Shown: positions 53,929-62,614, counted from the stretch's first letter. The stretch: DNA of 64,000 nt from Pontixanthobacter sp. CEM42 (GCF_017812015.1 NZ_JADQTN010000001.1:722501-786500); one strand, 5' to 3'. Numbers and translations: made by a program. The notes: generated from the sequence alone by a model not told the origin.

Positions 53929-54891
53929 TCATTGCGCGGGTTGGCGCTTGTCGAGCGTCCACAGCGCGATTTTGTACGACACGACCCACACTATCACGCC
54001 CGCAGCTAGATCAACCGCATAGTGGCCGCCCATTGGCACAGTTGATAGTATAACGGCGGCGCTCCAGATAACTGCGGGCCACCGTGCTTTTGTGTTCCAC
54101 AGAGCCTGCGTTGCGAGCAAGCCCAATACAGTATGGAACGAGGGAAAGACGACCACACCGTTGAGGTCGGCGAGACCGACTACAGTTTCCGATCCGTGAT
54201 AGAACCAGTCGAATGTCTCGCCGGCATATACGGCAGCTCCTGCCGGGATCCCATTGCCCTGCAGATGAATCAGATCGTAGAAAAATGCGGTACCCTTGGC
54301 AGGGAAGAATACCGATATGATCGCGACCACCTGCATGGCGATGACTGCGGTGAGCACCAGTTCCCATGCGCGCACGCTCTGTTTGAAAGCCAACATGCTT
54401 ACGACCGCAACAACGACCGCCAGCGCTGACCAATTGTATGCGAAATGGAGCACAAAGGATAACCACGGCGTTTCGGCGCTAAGTCGTACGACATCGGCCA
54501 TGTTCAAGCCGATTGCCGCGTCTGCCGCGGCCAATGTCCCGTCAGCCACAGGCATGTTTACACGAATGCCTGTATTGGCGATCAACCCGCACAGCATCAG
54601 TGCGATAGTCGCTACGCCGATAATATTCGCAGAATCAGCAAACCGCGGATCGATCTTGCGTACGTAGCACCAACCCGAAAGCACAAACATTGCGGCTGCG
54701 AGGAGGACAAAGCGACCAAACTCGAAAGTTTTCAGAACCAAGCCTGTTTGTAACAGGATTGCGGTTAGTACGCTGATCGACAGCCCGAATAGTGCGCTTA
54801 GAACAAGCACTTTACGAGTAAGGACAGCACGAAATACGTCACCCGTACTGGGAAAATTACCAAAAATGGGGGGTGATGCGCGCGTGCTCAT
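53929..54891 (-). CDS. PAP2-superfamily membrane phosphatase/transferase (PAP2_3, inositolphosphorylceramide-synthase-like)
   Basis: 320 residues, eight or so membrane segments. The PAP2 signature is split as VFPSFHTVLGL near residues 249-259 and GGHYAVDLAAGV near 290-301, the S-x-H...H-x3-D layout of PAP2_3 members such as AUR1-like proteins. These hydrolyse or exchange phospholipid headgroups at the outer face of the inner membrane. Substrate unknown; no sphingolipid genes are nearby. Confidence 0.8.
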   Translation of the reverse strand: MSTRASPPIFGNFPSTGDVFRAVLTRKVLVLSALFGLSISVLTAILLQTGLVLKTFEFGRFVLLAAAMFVLSGWCYVRKIDPRFADSANIIGVATIALMLCGLIANTGIRVNMPVADGTLAAADAAIGLNMADVVRLSAETPWLSFVLHFAYNWSALAVVVAVVSMLAFKQSVRAWELVLTAVIAMQVVAIISVFFPAKGTAFFYDLIHLQGNGIPAGAAVYAGETFDWFYHGSETVVGLADLNGVVVFPSFHTVLGLLATQALWNTKARWPAVIWSAAVILSTVPMGGHYAVDLAAGVIVWVVSYKIALWTLDKRQPAQ

Positions 54892-55020
54892 ACAAAGCGG
54901 CTATCGCAAGATGGTTACTAACACCTAAACGGTGCGGGCTTGGATATTTGCGTGGCCAACCCTTCGACGCCACGGTTATGAGTGCGACCGGGCATCATAC
55001 CCGGTCGCCTCAATATAATT

Positions 55021-55500
55021 CTATAGCTGGCCCAGCATGTGCTCGGCTGAGCTAACCGAGAAGTCACCCGGTGCTTCAACATTGAGTTGCTCGACCACGC
55101 CGTCATTGACGATCATCGAGAAGCGCTGGCCGCGTTGACCAAGGCCAAAGCCCGATCCGTCCATGCTCAAACCTACAGCCTGTGCAAATTCGCCGTTACC
55201 ATCTGCCAGCATCGTTACATCAGATGCATCGTTCGCACCCTGCCAAGCGCCGAGCACAAACGCATCGTTCACTGCCGTGCAGGCAATCTCGTCAACGCCT
55301 TTGGCTTTGAGCTCTTCAGCCTTCTCGACATATCCGGGCAAGTGACGAGCCGAGCAGGTCGGCGTGTAGGCACCGGGTACTGAGAACAATGCCACTTTCT
55401 TGCCAGCGAAATAGTCGCTCGACTGAACCGCCTCTGGGCCTTCAGCGGTCGCCTTGGCCAGTTTTACGTCTGGGAGCTTGTCGCCTACGGATATTGTCAT
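55021..55500 (-). CDS. Peroxiredoxin (Prx5/AhpE-like, 1- or 2-Cys)
   Basis: 159 residues. Peroxidatic C49 in SVPGAYTPTCSARHLPGY, the Prx5 hallmark; C74 (DEIACTAVND) could be a resolving cysteine. It reduces hydrogen peroxide and alkyl hydroperoxides, often with glutaredoxin or thioredoxin. Stands alone with about 130 bp of unannotated DNA on one side and 180 bp on the other, in which no strong promoter could be read. Confidence 0.93.
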   Translation of the reverse strand: MTISVGDKLPDVKLAKATAEGPEAVQSSDYFAGKKVALFSVPGAYTPTCSARHLPGYVEKAEELKAKGVDEIACTAVNDAFVLGAWQGANDASDVTMLADGNGEFAQAVGLSMDGSGFGLGQRGQRFSMIVNDGVVEQLNVEAPGDFSVSSAEHMLGQL

Positions 55501-55680
55501 TCCGGAATTTCCTTCGTTTGAGAGATCAGCTTTCTAAATAGTGTTATGCGGCATTTCCGCAACCATTGCGGTCTGCATATATGGTGAATCTCGCTTCACT
55601 TTGGCTGTTTAAAAAACCGTAAAGAACTGGACGCAGCTTTATTCCCGGCGGGCAAGGGGGCCTGCGGAGGGAGATTAGAT

Positions 55681-56304
55681 ATGCGATATATTTATGGGTC
55701 GGCGGCCGTGTTTGCTGCCGCGATAGCGCTCACCACCACTCAACCTGTGGCCGCACAAGAACAATCGTTAAAGCTGGAGCAGGAGGAGCAGGAGGTGCAG
55801 GAGGTGCAGGTGCAACTGCCACCAACGCCGCCAGCCGAGAAGTTGAAGAAGCTGAAAATTATGTTGATGGTCAGTTCGTTGCGCTGCCGACGCGGGCCCG
55901 ATGATTTTCAACTTGCCTATCAGCGTTTTGCAGCTCGGCACCTGCCAACATTACGCAATGCGCATATGACAATGAAAGCTGGGCTAGTGGCGCAGCACGG
56001 CGAAACGCATGGGCAAAGGGCGCTTGATCGGGCGATCGTCAGCATGGCCAATGAGTATGGCCAGGGACACCCGTGGCTTGATTGCAAAGAGCTGGGGCAG
56101 GCGACGGCTGAATTGGCTGATTTTGGTGGCGATGCCGAGTTACACGCCGCAGTTGACCACTTGCTGGGAACAGGGCCAGCGGCGGCTATTCCGAGCGATC
56201 TACAACGGGTACAATCCCGGACGGTCATCGCCCGAACCATCGCGATGCAAACCGTCCAAGTGCCTGCTCCCGAGGGCGGCACATTAGTCGCAGTGCGGCG
56301 CTAG
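55681..56304 (+). CDS. Secreted protein of unknown function with a Glu/Gln/Val repeat
   Basis: 207 residues. Signal peptide cleaved near residue 25 (VAAQEQS). A short repeat (EQEEQEVQEVQVQ) encoded by a 9-nt tandem unit precedes a helical domain with paired cysteines (LRCRRGPDDFQ and HPWLDCKEL), so a disulfide is likely. No domain or function recognised. The gene precedes ahcY but a hairpin at 56330-56370 and the ahcY operator lie between, so separate transcription is more likely. Confidence 0.7.
   Translation: MRYIYGSAAVFAAAIALTTTQPVAAQEQSLKLEQEEQEVQEVQVQLPPTPPAEKLKKLKIMLMVSSLRCRRGPDDFQLAYQRFAARHLPTLRNAHMTMKAGLVAQHGETHGQRALDRAIVSMANEYGQGHPWLDCKELGQATAELADFGGDAELHAAVDHLLGTGPAAAIPSDLQRVQSRTVIARTIAMQTVQVPAPEGGTLVAVRR
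55777..55815 (+). repeat. 9-nt tandem repeat in coding sequence
   Basis: Three near-identical 9-mers (GAGCAGGAG, GAGCAGGAG, GTGCAGGAG) plus a degenerate fourth, encoding EQE/EQE/VQE/VQV. Unit length is a multiple of three, so copy changes would not shift the frame. Confidence 0.85.
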
Positions 56305-56329
56305 GCCAAATCGGCAGGTCCTGATGACA

Positions 56330-56370
56330 CGCAACAGAACTGCACTAGGTCGACGAGCAGTTCTGTTGCG
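56330..56370 (+). terminator. 14-bp hairpin after the secreted-protein gene
   Basis: CGCAACAGAACTGC (56330-56343) pairs perfectly with GCAGTTCTGTTGCG (56357-56370) around a 13-nt loop. No T-run follows (CAATAAATG), so termination would need another factor; it may instead protect the 3' end. Confidence 0.6.
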
Positions 56371-56440
56371 CAATAAATGTGCGGCAAACCGCCCTGATGA
56401 GACGTTTTCAAACTTAGTGCCAGAGCAACGCGCTCAGATG

Positions 56441-56460
56441 ATATAAAGATATCTTTATAT
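56441..56460. promoter_or_regulatory. Perfect 20-bp palindrome upstream of ahcY, probable operator
   Basis: ATATAAAGATATCTTTATAT is its own reverse complement. It lies 91 bp before the ahcY start, and its right end overlaps TATATT (56456-56461), a plausible -10 box placing the transcript start near 56468. SAH/SAM-responsive ArsR-family regulators (SahR and relatives) are known to control ahcY and methionine genes in proteobacteria, so this may be such an operator; I cannot confirm their exact motif from memory. Confidence 0.65.
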
Positions 56461-56470
56461 TTGCATCTCA

Positions 56471-56550
56471 TGCGCCCCGACGCTATGTGGATCGCAGAAT
56501 TGAAGCGCTCCTGATCGGGGCGCAATTTGTTTGAATTCAGGAGAATTTGC
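56471..56550 (+). promoter_or_regulatory. Candidate cis-regulatory RNA (H-type pseudoknot) in the ahcY leader
   Basis: TGCGCCCCGA (56471-56480) pairs perfectly with TCGGGGCGCA (56515-56524), closing a 34-nt loop. The loop ends in CTCCTGA (56508-56514), exactly complementary to TCAGGAG (56537-56543), which contains the ahcY Shine-Dalgarno AGGAG seven bases before GTG 56551. The order stem, loop, second-strand, stem, linker, second-strand is the layout of an H-type pseudoknot with no gap between helices, as in SAM-II-type riboswitches. A short CGCT/AGCG pair (56481-56484 with 56504-56507) can stack inside. It does not match the SAH-riboswitch consensus as I recall it. Confidence 0.55.
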
Positions 56551-57963
56551 GTGGCTGTCGAAGCACAAGACTACATCATTCAGGATATTTCACTCGCCGA
56601 ATATGGCCGTGCGGAAATCAACATCGCGGAAACCGAAATGCCGGGCCTGATGGCGCTGCGCGAAGAATTCGGTGACAGCAAGCCGCTCAAGGGTGCGCGC
56701 ATCACCGGCTCGCTCCACATGACCATCCAGACTGCTGTGCTGATGGAAACGCTGACAGCACTGGGCGCAGACATCCGTTGGGCAACTTGCAACATCTTCT
56801 CGACACAGGACCACGCTGCCGCTGCAATGGCTGAAGCGGGCATTCCAATCTACGCGATCAAGGGCGAGAGCCTCGCGGATTATTGGGATTACGTGGGAAA
56901 GATCTTCTCATGGGGCACTGATGCTGACCCTGACCAGACTGCTAATATCATCCTCGATGATGGCGGTGATGCGACTGCATTCGCTCTTTGGGGCGCACGG
57001 ATCGAAGCCGGCGAAGAAATGCCTGCTCCCACCAACCCAGAAGAAATTGAAATGCAGCGTTCGGTAAAGGCGTTTGTGAAGGCAAACCCCGGCTATCTGA
57101 CCAAAACCGTCAAGAACCTGAAGGGTGTTTCGGAAGAAACCACCACTGGTGTTCACCGCCTCTATCATCTCGCAAAGAACGGCAAGCTGCCTTTCCCTGC
57201 GATCAACGTGAACGATTCGGTCACCAAGTCGAAGTTCGACAACCTCTACGGTTGTAAGGAATCGCTGGTTGACGCGATCCGCCGCGCAACTGACGTGATG
57301 CTGGCTGGTAAAGTCGCTTGTGTCGCCGGTTTCGGTGACGTGGGTAAAGGCTCTGCCGACAGCCTCCGCAATGGCGGTGCGCGCGTTATGGTTACCGAAA
57401 TCGACCCGATCTGCGCGCTTCAAGCCGCGATGGAAGGCTATGAAGTTGTGACGATGGAAGAAGCAACCAAGCGTTGCGATATCTTCGTCACCACCACCGG
57501 TAACGAAGACGTGATCACGGCTGAGCACATGAAAGCGATGAAGCCGATGAGCATCGTCTGCAACATCGGTCACTTCGATAGCGAAATTCAAATCGGCGCG
57601 CTCGACAATTACGATTGGGCCGAAGTGAAGCCAGGCACTGACCTCGTGACGTTCCCCGATGGCAAGCAGATCATGATCCTTGCCAAAGGCCGTCTAGTAA
57701 ACCTCGGCTGTGCGACCGGTCACCCAAGCTTCGTGATGAGCTGTTCGTTCACCAACCAAGTACTTGCGCAGATCGAACTCTACACCAAAGGCGATGAGTA
57801 CAACAATGAAGTCTACGTGCTGCCCAAGCATTTGGATGAGAAGGTTGCTGCGCTTCACCTCGAGAAGCTGGGCGTTACGCTGACCAAGATGAGCCAAGAG
57901 CAAGCCGACTACATCGGTGTGCCGGTTGAAGGTCCGTTCAAACCGGAACACTATCGCTACTAA
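56551..57963 (+). CDS. ahcY: Adenosylhomocysteinase (S-adenosylhomocysteine hydrolase)
   Basis: 470 residues from GTG 56551; a TTG at 56527 would give a longer, atypical start. The region around [20 protein letters not shown], the NAD loop [15 protein letters not shown] near 258-272, and the end PFKPEHYRY are standard, and the alphaproteobacterial insert around residues 150-190 is present. Splits S-adenosylhomocysteine into adenosine and homocysteine, relieving product inhibition of methyltransferases. Regulated, on sequence grounds, by the palindrome and leader immediately upstream; ends in a terminator. Confidence 0.97.
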   Translation: MAVEAQDYIIQDISLAEYGRAEINIAETEMPGLMALREEFGDSKPLKGARITGSLHMTIQTAVLMETLTALGADIRWATCNIFSTQDHAAAAMAEAGIPIYAIKGESLADYWDYVGKIFSWGTDADPDQTANIILDDGGDATAFALWGARIEAGEEMPAPTNPEEIEMQRSVKAFVKANPGYLTKTVKNLKGVSEETTTGVHRLYHLAKNGKLPFPAINVNDSVTKSKFDNLYGCKESLVDAIRRATDVMLAGKVACVAGFGDVGKGSADSLRNGGARVMVTEIDPICALQAAMEGYEVVTMEEATKRCDIFVTTTGNEDVITAEHMKAMKPMSIVCNIGHFDSEIQIGALDNYDWAEVKPGTDLVTFPDGKQIMILAKGRLVNLGCATGHPSFVMSCSFTNQVLAQIELYTKGDEYNNEVYVLPKHLDEKVAALHLEKLGVTLTKMSQEQADYIGVPVEGPFKPEHYRY

Positions 57964-57997
57964 GATTTACGCCGCCAGATAGCGGCTTCAGATCGAA

Positions 57998-58041
57998 ACA
58001 AACGCCATTCTCGCATTGCGGGGGTGGCGTTTGTCGTTTTT
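57998..58041 (+). terminator. Intrinsic terminator after ahcY
   Basis: ACAAACGCCA (57998-58007) and TGGCGTTTGT (58025-58034) form a perfect 10-bp stem around a 17-nt loop, then CGTTTTT. Confidence 0.88.
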
Positions 58042-58111
58042 GCGCAAACTTCTGGCGATTTAGCGCGAAAGCACGTTGCAACATGCCCGCGCGGCGCATA
58101 GCTGAAATGCA

Positions 58112-60448
58112 ATGCAAATTTCGCCCACTGCCTTGATTGTCATCGGACTGCTGCTTGCGGCATGGATGGTGGCGGCTGCGTGGATGATGATTTCCGCTGG
58201 CGGAAAAGCGCGCGGAGCGGAAGGCAGTAAGAAAGCTGCCCGCCGGATGGCGCGGATGATCGACGAGGCACCCGCGATTCCGCTGATCGTGCGCACGGAT
58301 GGCAGGATCGAAGGATCGGACCGATTGGCCGGATGGCTGGGGCTCGACACTCTGCCCGAATATTTGAGTGAGCTCGACGGTGGGCAAGCCGGTGATCATG
58401 GTAAAGGCCTGTCGGCAGATCAACTGAAAGAACTGACAGAGAATGTGCGGCGGTCGCAGAAAACAGCAGCTCCGTTTAGAATGGCGCTAACGCCTCCGGG
58501 TTCTCAGCGCAGTCTGGCGGTTCGAGGTGTTTTGGCTGACCCGCAAGTATCACCGGGCGGAGCCGCGCTTGTCTGGATATTTGACTTTAGCGAGAGCGAA
58601 AGCGAGCTTTCGCGCCTGCGTGAAGAAGCTGCCCGGGCCAAGGGTGATTTTGGCGCGCTCGTCGGGATTATCGAAGCGGCGCCGATGCCGATGTGGTTTC
58701 GTGGCCCTGATGCAAAGCTGCAATTGGTCAACAAAGCCTATGTCGACGCGATTGGCGCGGTCGATGCGGACAAGGCCGTGGTTGAGCAGCAGGAGCTTAT
58801 CGAGTCGGTCGACGGTTTGACCGCAGCACAGGTGGCGGGTCAGGCCTACGAGAAGAAGATGCCTATCGAGCGGATCGTCACCGCGACAATCCAAGGGCAA
58901 CGCCGTGCCTTGCGCGTCAGTGACCTGCCGCTCGGTAAAGAGGGGGTCGCTGGATACGCCGTCGATATCGAGGAGATGGAAGAGCAAGGCCGCCAATTCC
59001 GTGCGTTCCGTGATGCCCAGCGATCTATGCTTGATCAGTTATCGATTGGCGTCGGCCAGTTCGACGCGGATCGCAAGCTGACCTTCGCCAACCAACCGTT
59101 TCGCCGTGTGTTTGCGCTCAATTCAGGCGTTGTGTCGCAAGGTGTCGGTTTCGAGCGGTTGTTACAGAATGCCCGTGAGAACGGCCGCACTCCCGAGGTT
59201 CGTGATTTCCCGGAATGGCGCGCTGAACACACTGAATGGTTCAATGCCGGCGAGACACAGGAAGAAGCATGGCCGCTTTCAGACGGCACCCACTTGCGGA
59301 TCGTCGCGCAGCCAATGCCCGATGGCGGGCTGGTGATCGTAGCGGAAGATCGGACCGAACAACTGGCTCTGTCCGCAACGCGCGATACTTTGCTGCGCAC
59401 ACGCACCGCGACGTTCGACAGTTTGTTTGAAGCGTTGGCCGTTTTTGCGCCCGATGGACATCTGCAGCTTTGGAACCGCAGTTTCGCTGGTACTTGGGGC
59501 TTGGAGCCAGAACTTCTCGATGCACATCCATCGGCAGAGGAGCTTCTTGAAGCGATCGCGCCCAATCTCGCCAAATCGAAACAAGCCAAGGGCATTGGCG
59601 AAGTTATTCGTGCCGCGACTCTCGATCGGAAAGAGCAGGGCGGGCGGATTGCGCTGGCAGATGGCCGGACATTGGAATTCGCAGGTATTCCGCTGCCCGA
59701 TGGCAATGGCTTGCTTACAGTGCTGGATGTGACCGCAAACGAACAAGCTGAGTCCGCGCTGCGCGAACGTAACAAGGCTCTTGAAGCGGCCGACGAGGTT
59801 AAGACCCAGTTCCTGTCGAACATGTCCTATGAATTCCGCACGCCGCTTACATCGATTGGTGGCTTTGCCGAATTGCTTCAGGCTGGCGTGGCGGGTGATC
59901 TGTCCGATCAAGGCAAGGAATATGTCGACGCGATTATCGATTCGGTCGGACGCCTGACCGATCAGGTTGAGAATGTGCTCGATCTTTCGCAAAGCGAAGC
60001 CGGTCTGTTGCCGCTCAACAAGAAACGGCTCGATTTGATGCCGTTCGTTACCGACGTGGTCCGCAGCCGCGAGCAGGCGATCAGCGACGGTGAGATCACG
60101 CTCGATCTGCGCGGGAATAAAGCGAGCGGCAAGATTGAGGCCGATGAACGGCAATTGGGCCGAGCCATCGGTCAGTTGCTCGACAACGCAATCGCGGCGA
60201 CGCCGAGCGGCGGCAAGATACTCGTGGATCTGTCCAAACAGAAAGGCGTCGCTCAAATCGTTATCTCCGACAATGGCGCTGGGATGAGCAAAGACGAGCT
60301 CAAACGCGCGATGGCCGGGCAGAATGATACCAAAAAGCAGGGCCTAGGCATTCCGCTGGCGCGTCAACTTGTTGAGTCGCATGGGGGCACGCTGGAAATC
60401 CATTCGCGGCGGGGCGAGGGTACCGCCGCGGTGATCCTGATCCCGTGA
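58112..60448 (+). CDS. divL: DivL-type histidine-kinase homologue with tyrosine in the H-box
   Basis: 778 residues; one N-terminal membrane helix (about 7-28), several PAS-like sensor modules (roughly 180-540), a DHp domain and HATPase_c (about 680-775) with NAIAATPSGGKI and DNGAGMSKDEL. The H-box reads FLSNMSYEFRTPLTSIGGF, so the phospho-acceptor His is replaced by Y573. This substitution, the size and the following tsaE-amgK-murU-addB neighbours match DivL of Caulobacter, which controls the CckA-CtrA pathway and acts without His autophosphorylation. Function here is inferred from that homology. Its stop overlaps the tsaE start. Confidence 0.9.
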   Translation: MQISPTALIVIGLLLAAWMVAAAWMMISAGGKARGAEGSKKAARRMARMIDEAPAIPLIVRTDGRIEGSDRLAGWLGLDTLPEYLSELDGGQAGDHGKGLSADQLKELTENVRRSQKTAAPFRMALTPPGSQRSLAVRGVLADPQVSPGGAALVWIFDFSESESELSRLREEAARAKGDFGALVGIIEAAPMPMWFRGPDAKLQLVNKAYVDAIGAVDADKAVVEQQELIESVDGLTAAQVAGQAYEKKMPIERIVTATIQGQRRALRVSDLPLGKEGVAGYAVDIEEMEEQGRQFRAFRDAQRSMLDQLSIGVGQFDADRKLTFANQPFRRVFALNSGVVSQGVGFERLLQNARENGRTPEVRDFPEWRAEHTEWFNAGETQEEAWPLSDGTHLRIVAQPMPDGGLVIVAEDRTEQLALSATRDTLLRTRTATFDSLFEALAVFAPDGHLQLWNRSFAGTWGLEPELLDAHPSAEELLEAIAPNLAKSKQAKGIGEVIRAATLDRKEQGGRIALADGRTLEFAGIPLPDGNGLLTVLDVTANEQAESALRERNKALEAADEVKTQFLSNMSYEFRTPLTSIGGFAELLQAGVAGDLSDQGKEYVDAIIDSVGRLTDQVENVLDLSQSEAGLLPLNKKRLDLMPFVTDVVRSREQAISDGEITLDLRGNKASGKIEADERQLGRAIGQLLDNAIAATPSGGKILVDLSKQKGVAQIVISDNGAGMSKDELKRAMAGQNDTKKQGLGIPLARQLVESHGGTLEIHSRRGEGTAAVILIP

Positions 60449-60888
60449 CCATAGCGCTACCTGATTTGGCCGCGATGGACGCTTTCGGTGCCAAGATCGC
60501 TGGACTTTTGAGGGCGGACGACGTGGTAGCTTTGACCGGCACGCTCGGCACAGGAAAGACCACTTTGGCTCGCGCAATCATTGCCGCCCTGGGTCACGAA
60601 GGCGAAGTTCCATCGCCGACATTTACGATCATCGAAACTTACGATCCTCCTGCGGTGTCGCTGCCATTGGTTCATGCTGATTTCTATCGGCTTGATGATC
60701 CGGCGGAGGTCGAGGAGATTGGCCTCGATGATTACCGCGAAGGTGCTGCCTTGCTAGCAGAATGGCCCAGCCATGCAGGCGGCTTTGCGCATGAGCCGGG
60801 GTGCCTTTCGATCACGTTGGAAACTGCGGATGAAGGCCGGATTGCGATTGTCGAAACTGGAGCAGATTGGGTAGACCGCTGGTCATGA
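60445..60888 (+). CDS. tsaE: tRNA t6A biosynthesis ATPase TsaE
   Basis: 147 residues from GTG 60445, overlapping divL by 4 bases. P-loop GTLGTGKTTLARAI at 32-45, SPTFTIIETYDP near 57 and HADFYRLDDPAEVEEIGLDDY near 75-95 are the TsaE (YjeE) motifs. With TsaB and TsaD it completes the t6A37 modification of ANN-decoding tRNAs. Confidence 0.95.
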   Translation: MTIALPDLAAMDAFGAKIAGLLRADDVVALTGTLGTGKTTLARAIIAALGHEGEVPSPTFTIIETYDPPAVSLPLVHADFYRLDDPAEVEEIGLDDYREGAALLAEWPSHAGGFAHEPGCLSITLETADEGRIAIVETGADWVDRWS

Positions 60889-61886
60889 GTGAACTTCCTG
60901 CCGGTATTGATTCTTTCCTGAAATCCGCCGGTTGGGGTGGAGCGGATATTGACCCGATCCCGGGTGATGCATCATTTCGCCGGTATTTCCGGATCAAGGA
61001 CAGCTCCGGTGACGGGGGCCGTAAGGCAATGCTGATGTTCGCTCCTCCGCCAGAGGAAGATCCAAAACCATTCCTGCGTGTTGCGCGCTGGCTCTCGGGC
61101 AACCAGCAACGCGCTCCCGAAATCTACGCTGACGATGCTCCGCAGGGCTGGGTTCTTATTGAAGATTTCGGCAATGACCGAATGCGCGACTGGCTCGATG
61201 ATAATCCTGCTGGTGAAATGAAAGCATATCAAGCTGCTATCGACGCATTGGTCGATCTCCATCAGCAGCCCGCTGGCCCGTTCAATCCTTATGATTTGGC
61301 GGTCTATCAGCGCGAGACGGCGCTCCTGACCGAATGGTATTGCCCTGCGATGGGCTTGGAGGTGGACCAAGCCGGGTATATTGCTGCTTGGGAGGAAGCG
61401 CTCTCTCCGATGTTTGATCGGCAGAAGCCGGGTGTAACCGTACTTCGTGACTATCATGCAGAGAATATCATGCTGCTGGATCCCGCAACGGATGGTTCGG
61501 GTGCGCAGGGCCTGATCGATTTTCAGGACGCTCTTGTCGGGCATCCGGCCTATGATCTCGTTTCGCTTCTGCAAGATGCTCGCCGCGATGTTTCGCCGGC
61601 ATTGGAGCGTGCGATGCTCGATCACTACATCGCCAGGGCGCAGCCGGATGCCGAGTTCGAGGCTGACTATGCTCGCTTGGGCGCTCAGCGGAATGCCAAG
61701 ATTGTCGGTATTTTCACGCGACTGAACAAGCGCGATGGCAAACCGCACTACCTGGACCTTATCCCGCGCGTTTGGGAGGCGATGGAACGCGATCTAGCGC
61801 ATCCGGCACTAGCTCCCGTTGCAGCTTGGTTTGGTGTCAATATTCCGCAAGAATTGCGCGATGCCAAGGGAGGGCGGCCCCAATGA
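60885..61886 (+). CDS. amgK: N-acetylmuramate/N-acetylglucosamine kinase AmgK (aminoglycoside-phosphotransferase fold)
   Basis: 333 residues from ATG 60885, overlapping tsaE (ATGA). Kinase fold with catalytic LRDYHAENIMLLD (Brenner-type HxxN) near 194-206 and LIDFQDALVGHPAYDLV near 216-232. The fold is shared with aminoglycoside kinases, but position next to murU shows it is the anomeric sugar kinase of the MurNAc recycling route. Start codon and overlap indicate coupled translation. Confidence 0.92.
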   Translation: MSELPAGIDSFLKSAGWGGADIDPIPGDASFRRYFRIKDSSGDGGRKAMLMFAPPPEEDPKPFLRVARWLSGNQQRAPEIYADDAPQGWVLIEDFGNDRMRDWLDDNPAGEMKAYQAAIDALVDLHQQPAGPFNPYDLAVYQRETALLTEWYCPAMGLEVDQAGYIAAWEEALSPMFDRQKPGVTVLRDYHAENIMLLDPATDGSGAQGLIDFQDALVGHPAYDLVSLLQDARRDVSPALERAMLDHYIARAQPDAEFEADYARLGAQRNAKIVGIFTRLNKRDGKPHYLDLIPRVWEAMERDLAHPALAPVAAWFGVNIPQELRDAKGGRPQ

Positions 61887-62614
61887 GCAAACCCGTGCCG
61901 AGCAAACTCGCATCCGACACTGCGATGATCATGGCGGCAGGTATGGGCAAGCGGATGCGCCCACTTACTGCGTCGCAACCCAAACCCTTGGTTCGCGTTG
62001 CGGGAAAACCGCTGATTGATCATGCGCTGGACCGGTTGGAAGCAGGCGGTGTCACGCGCGCAGTGGTCAATGTGCATTATCTCGCGGATGCTCTCGAGGC
62101 ACATGTCGGTGAGCGGGGTAACCCCAAAGTTGTGATTTCGGACGAGCGTGATGCTCTGCTCGAAACCGGTGGCGGTATGGTGAAAGCGCAAAGCGAACTT
62201 CCCGATCCGTTTTTCTGCTTGAATGCTGACAATATCTGGCTCGACGGTCCACGTGATGCTTTCCACGATTTGTCGAAGCGTTGGGATCCGGATACGATGG
62301 ACGCACTTCTGTTGCTTGTTCCGCACGCGCGCGCGGCAAACTTCCGCGGCAAAGGCGATTTCCATATGGATGCGAATGGGCGCGTATCGCGGCGGCGGTC
62401 AGGCAGGATCGCACCCTTTATTTATACCGGCATCCAACTCGTTTCGCATCGGCTGCTGCGCGAGGCGCCCGAGGGTAAATTCTCGACCAACATCCTGTGG
62501 AACCGCGCGATTGAGGAGGGCAGGTTGTTCGGGACCAGCTTCACCGGGCACTGGTTCGAAGTCGGCACGCCAGAGGCGATAAAACCGACCGAAGAAGCGC
62601 TCCGGCGTGGGTGA
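61883..62614 (+). CDS. murU: N-acetylmuramate alpha-1-phosphate uridylyltransferase MurU
   Basis: 243 residues from ATG 61883, overlapping amgK by 4 bases. Nucleotidyltransferase N-terminus MIMAAGMGKRMRPLTASQPK at about 15-34, NADNIWL near 112-118, and GTPEAIKPTEEAL at the end. Takes AmgK product to UDP-MurNAc so that cell-wall sugar bypasses de novo synthesis and fosfomycin-sensitive MurA. Adjacent to addB, overlapping by 8 bases. Confidence 0.92.
   Translation: MSKPVPSKLASDTAMIMAAGMGKRMRPLTASQPKPLVRVAGKPLIDHALDRLEAGGVTRAVVNVHYLADALEAHVGERGNPKVVISDERDALLETGGGMVKAQSELPDPFFCLNADNIWLDGPRDAFHDLSKRWDPDTMDALLLLVPHARAANFRGKGDFHMDANGRVSRRRSGRIAPFIYTGIQLVSHRLLREAPEGKFSTNILWNRAIEEGRLFGTSFTGHWFEVGTPEAIKPTEEALRRG

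Noticed and set aside
56461-56489. Promoter TTGCAT-17 bp-TATGTG for ahcY
   Set aside because: Spacing is ideal but it would start transcription inside the left arm of the leader stem; the TATATT box at 56456-56461 fits the RNA structure better. Not excluded.
59279-60256. 325-residue minus-strand frame inside divL
   Set aside because: Shadow of a conserved kinase homologue; composition explains it.
60885-61886. Aminoglycoside resistance kinase
   Set aside because: The fold is shared, but the location between tsaE and murU identifies it as AmgK of cell-wall sugar recycling.
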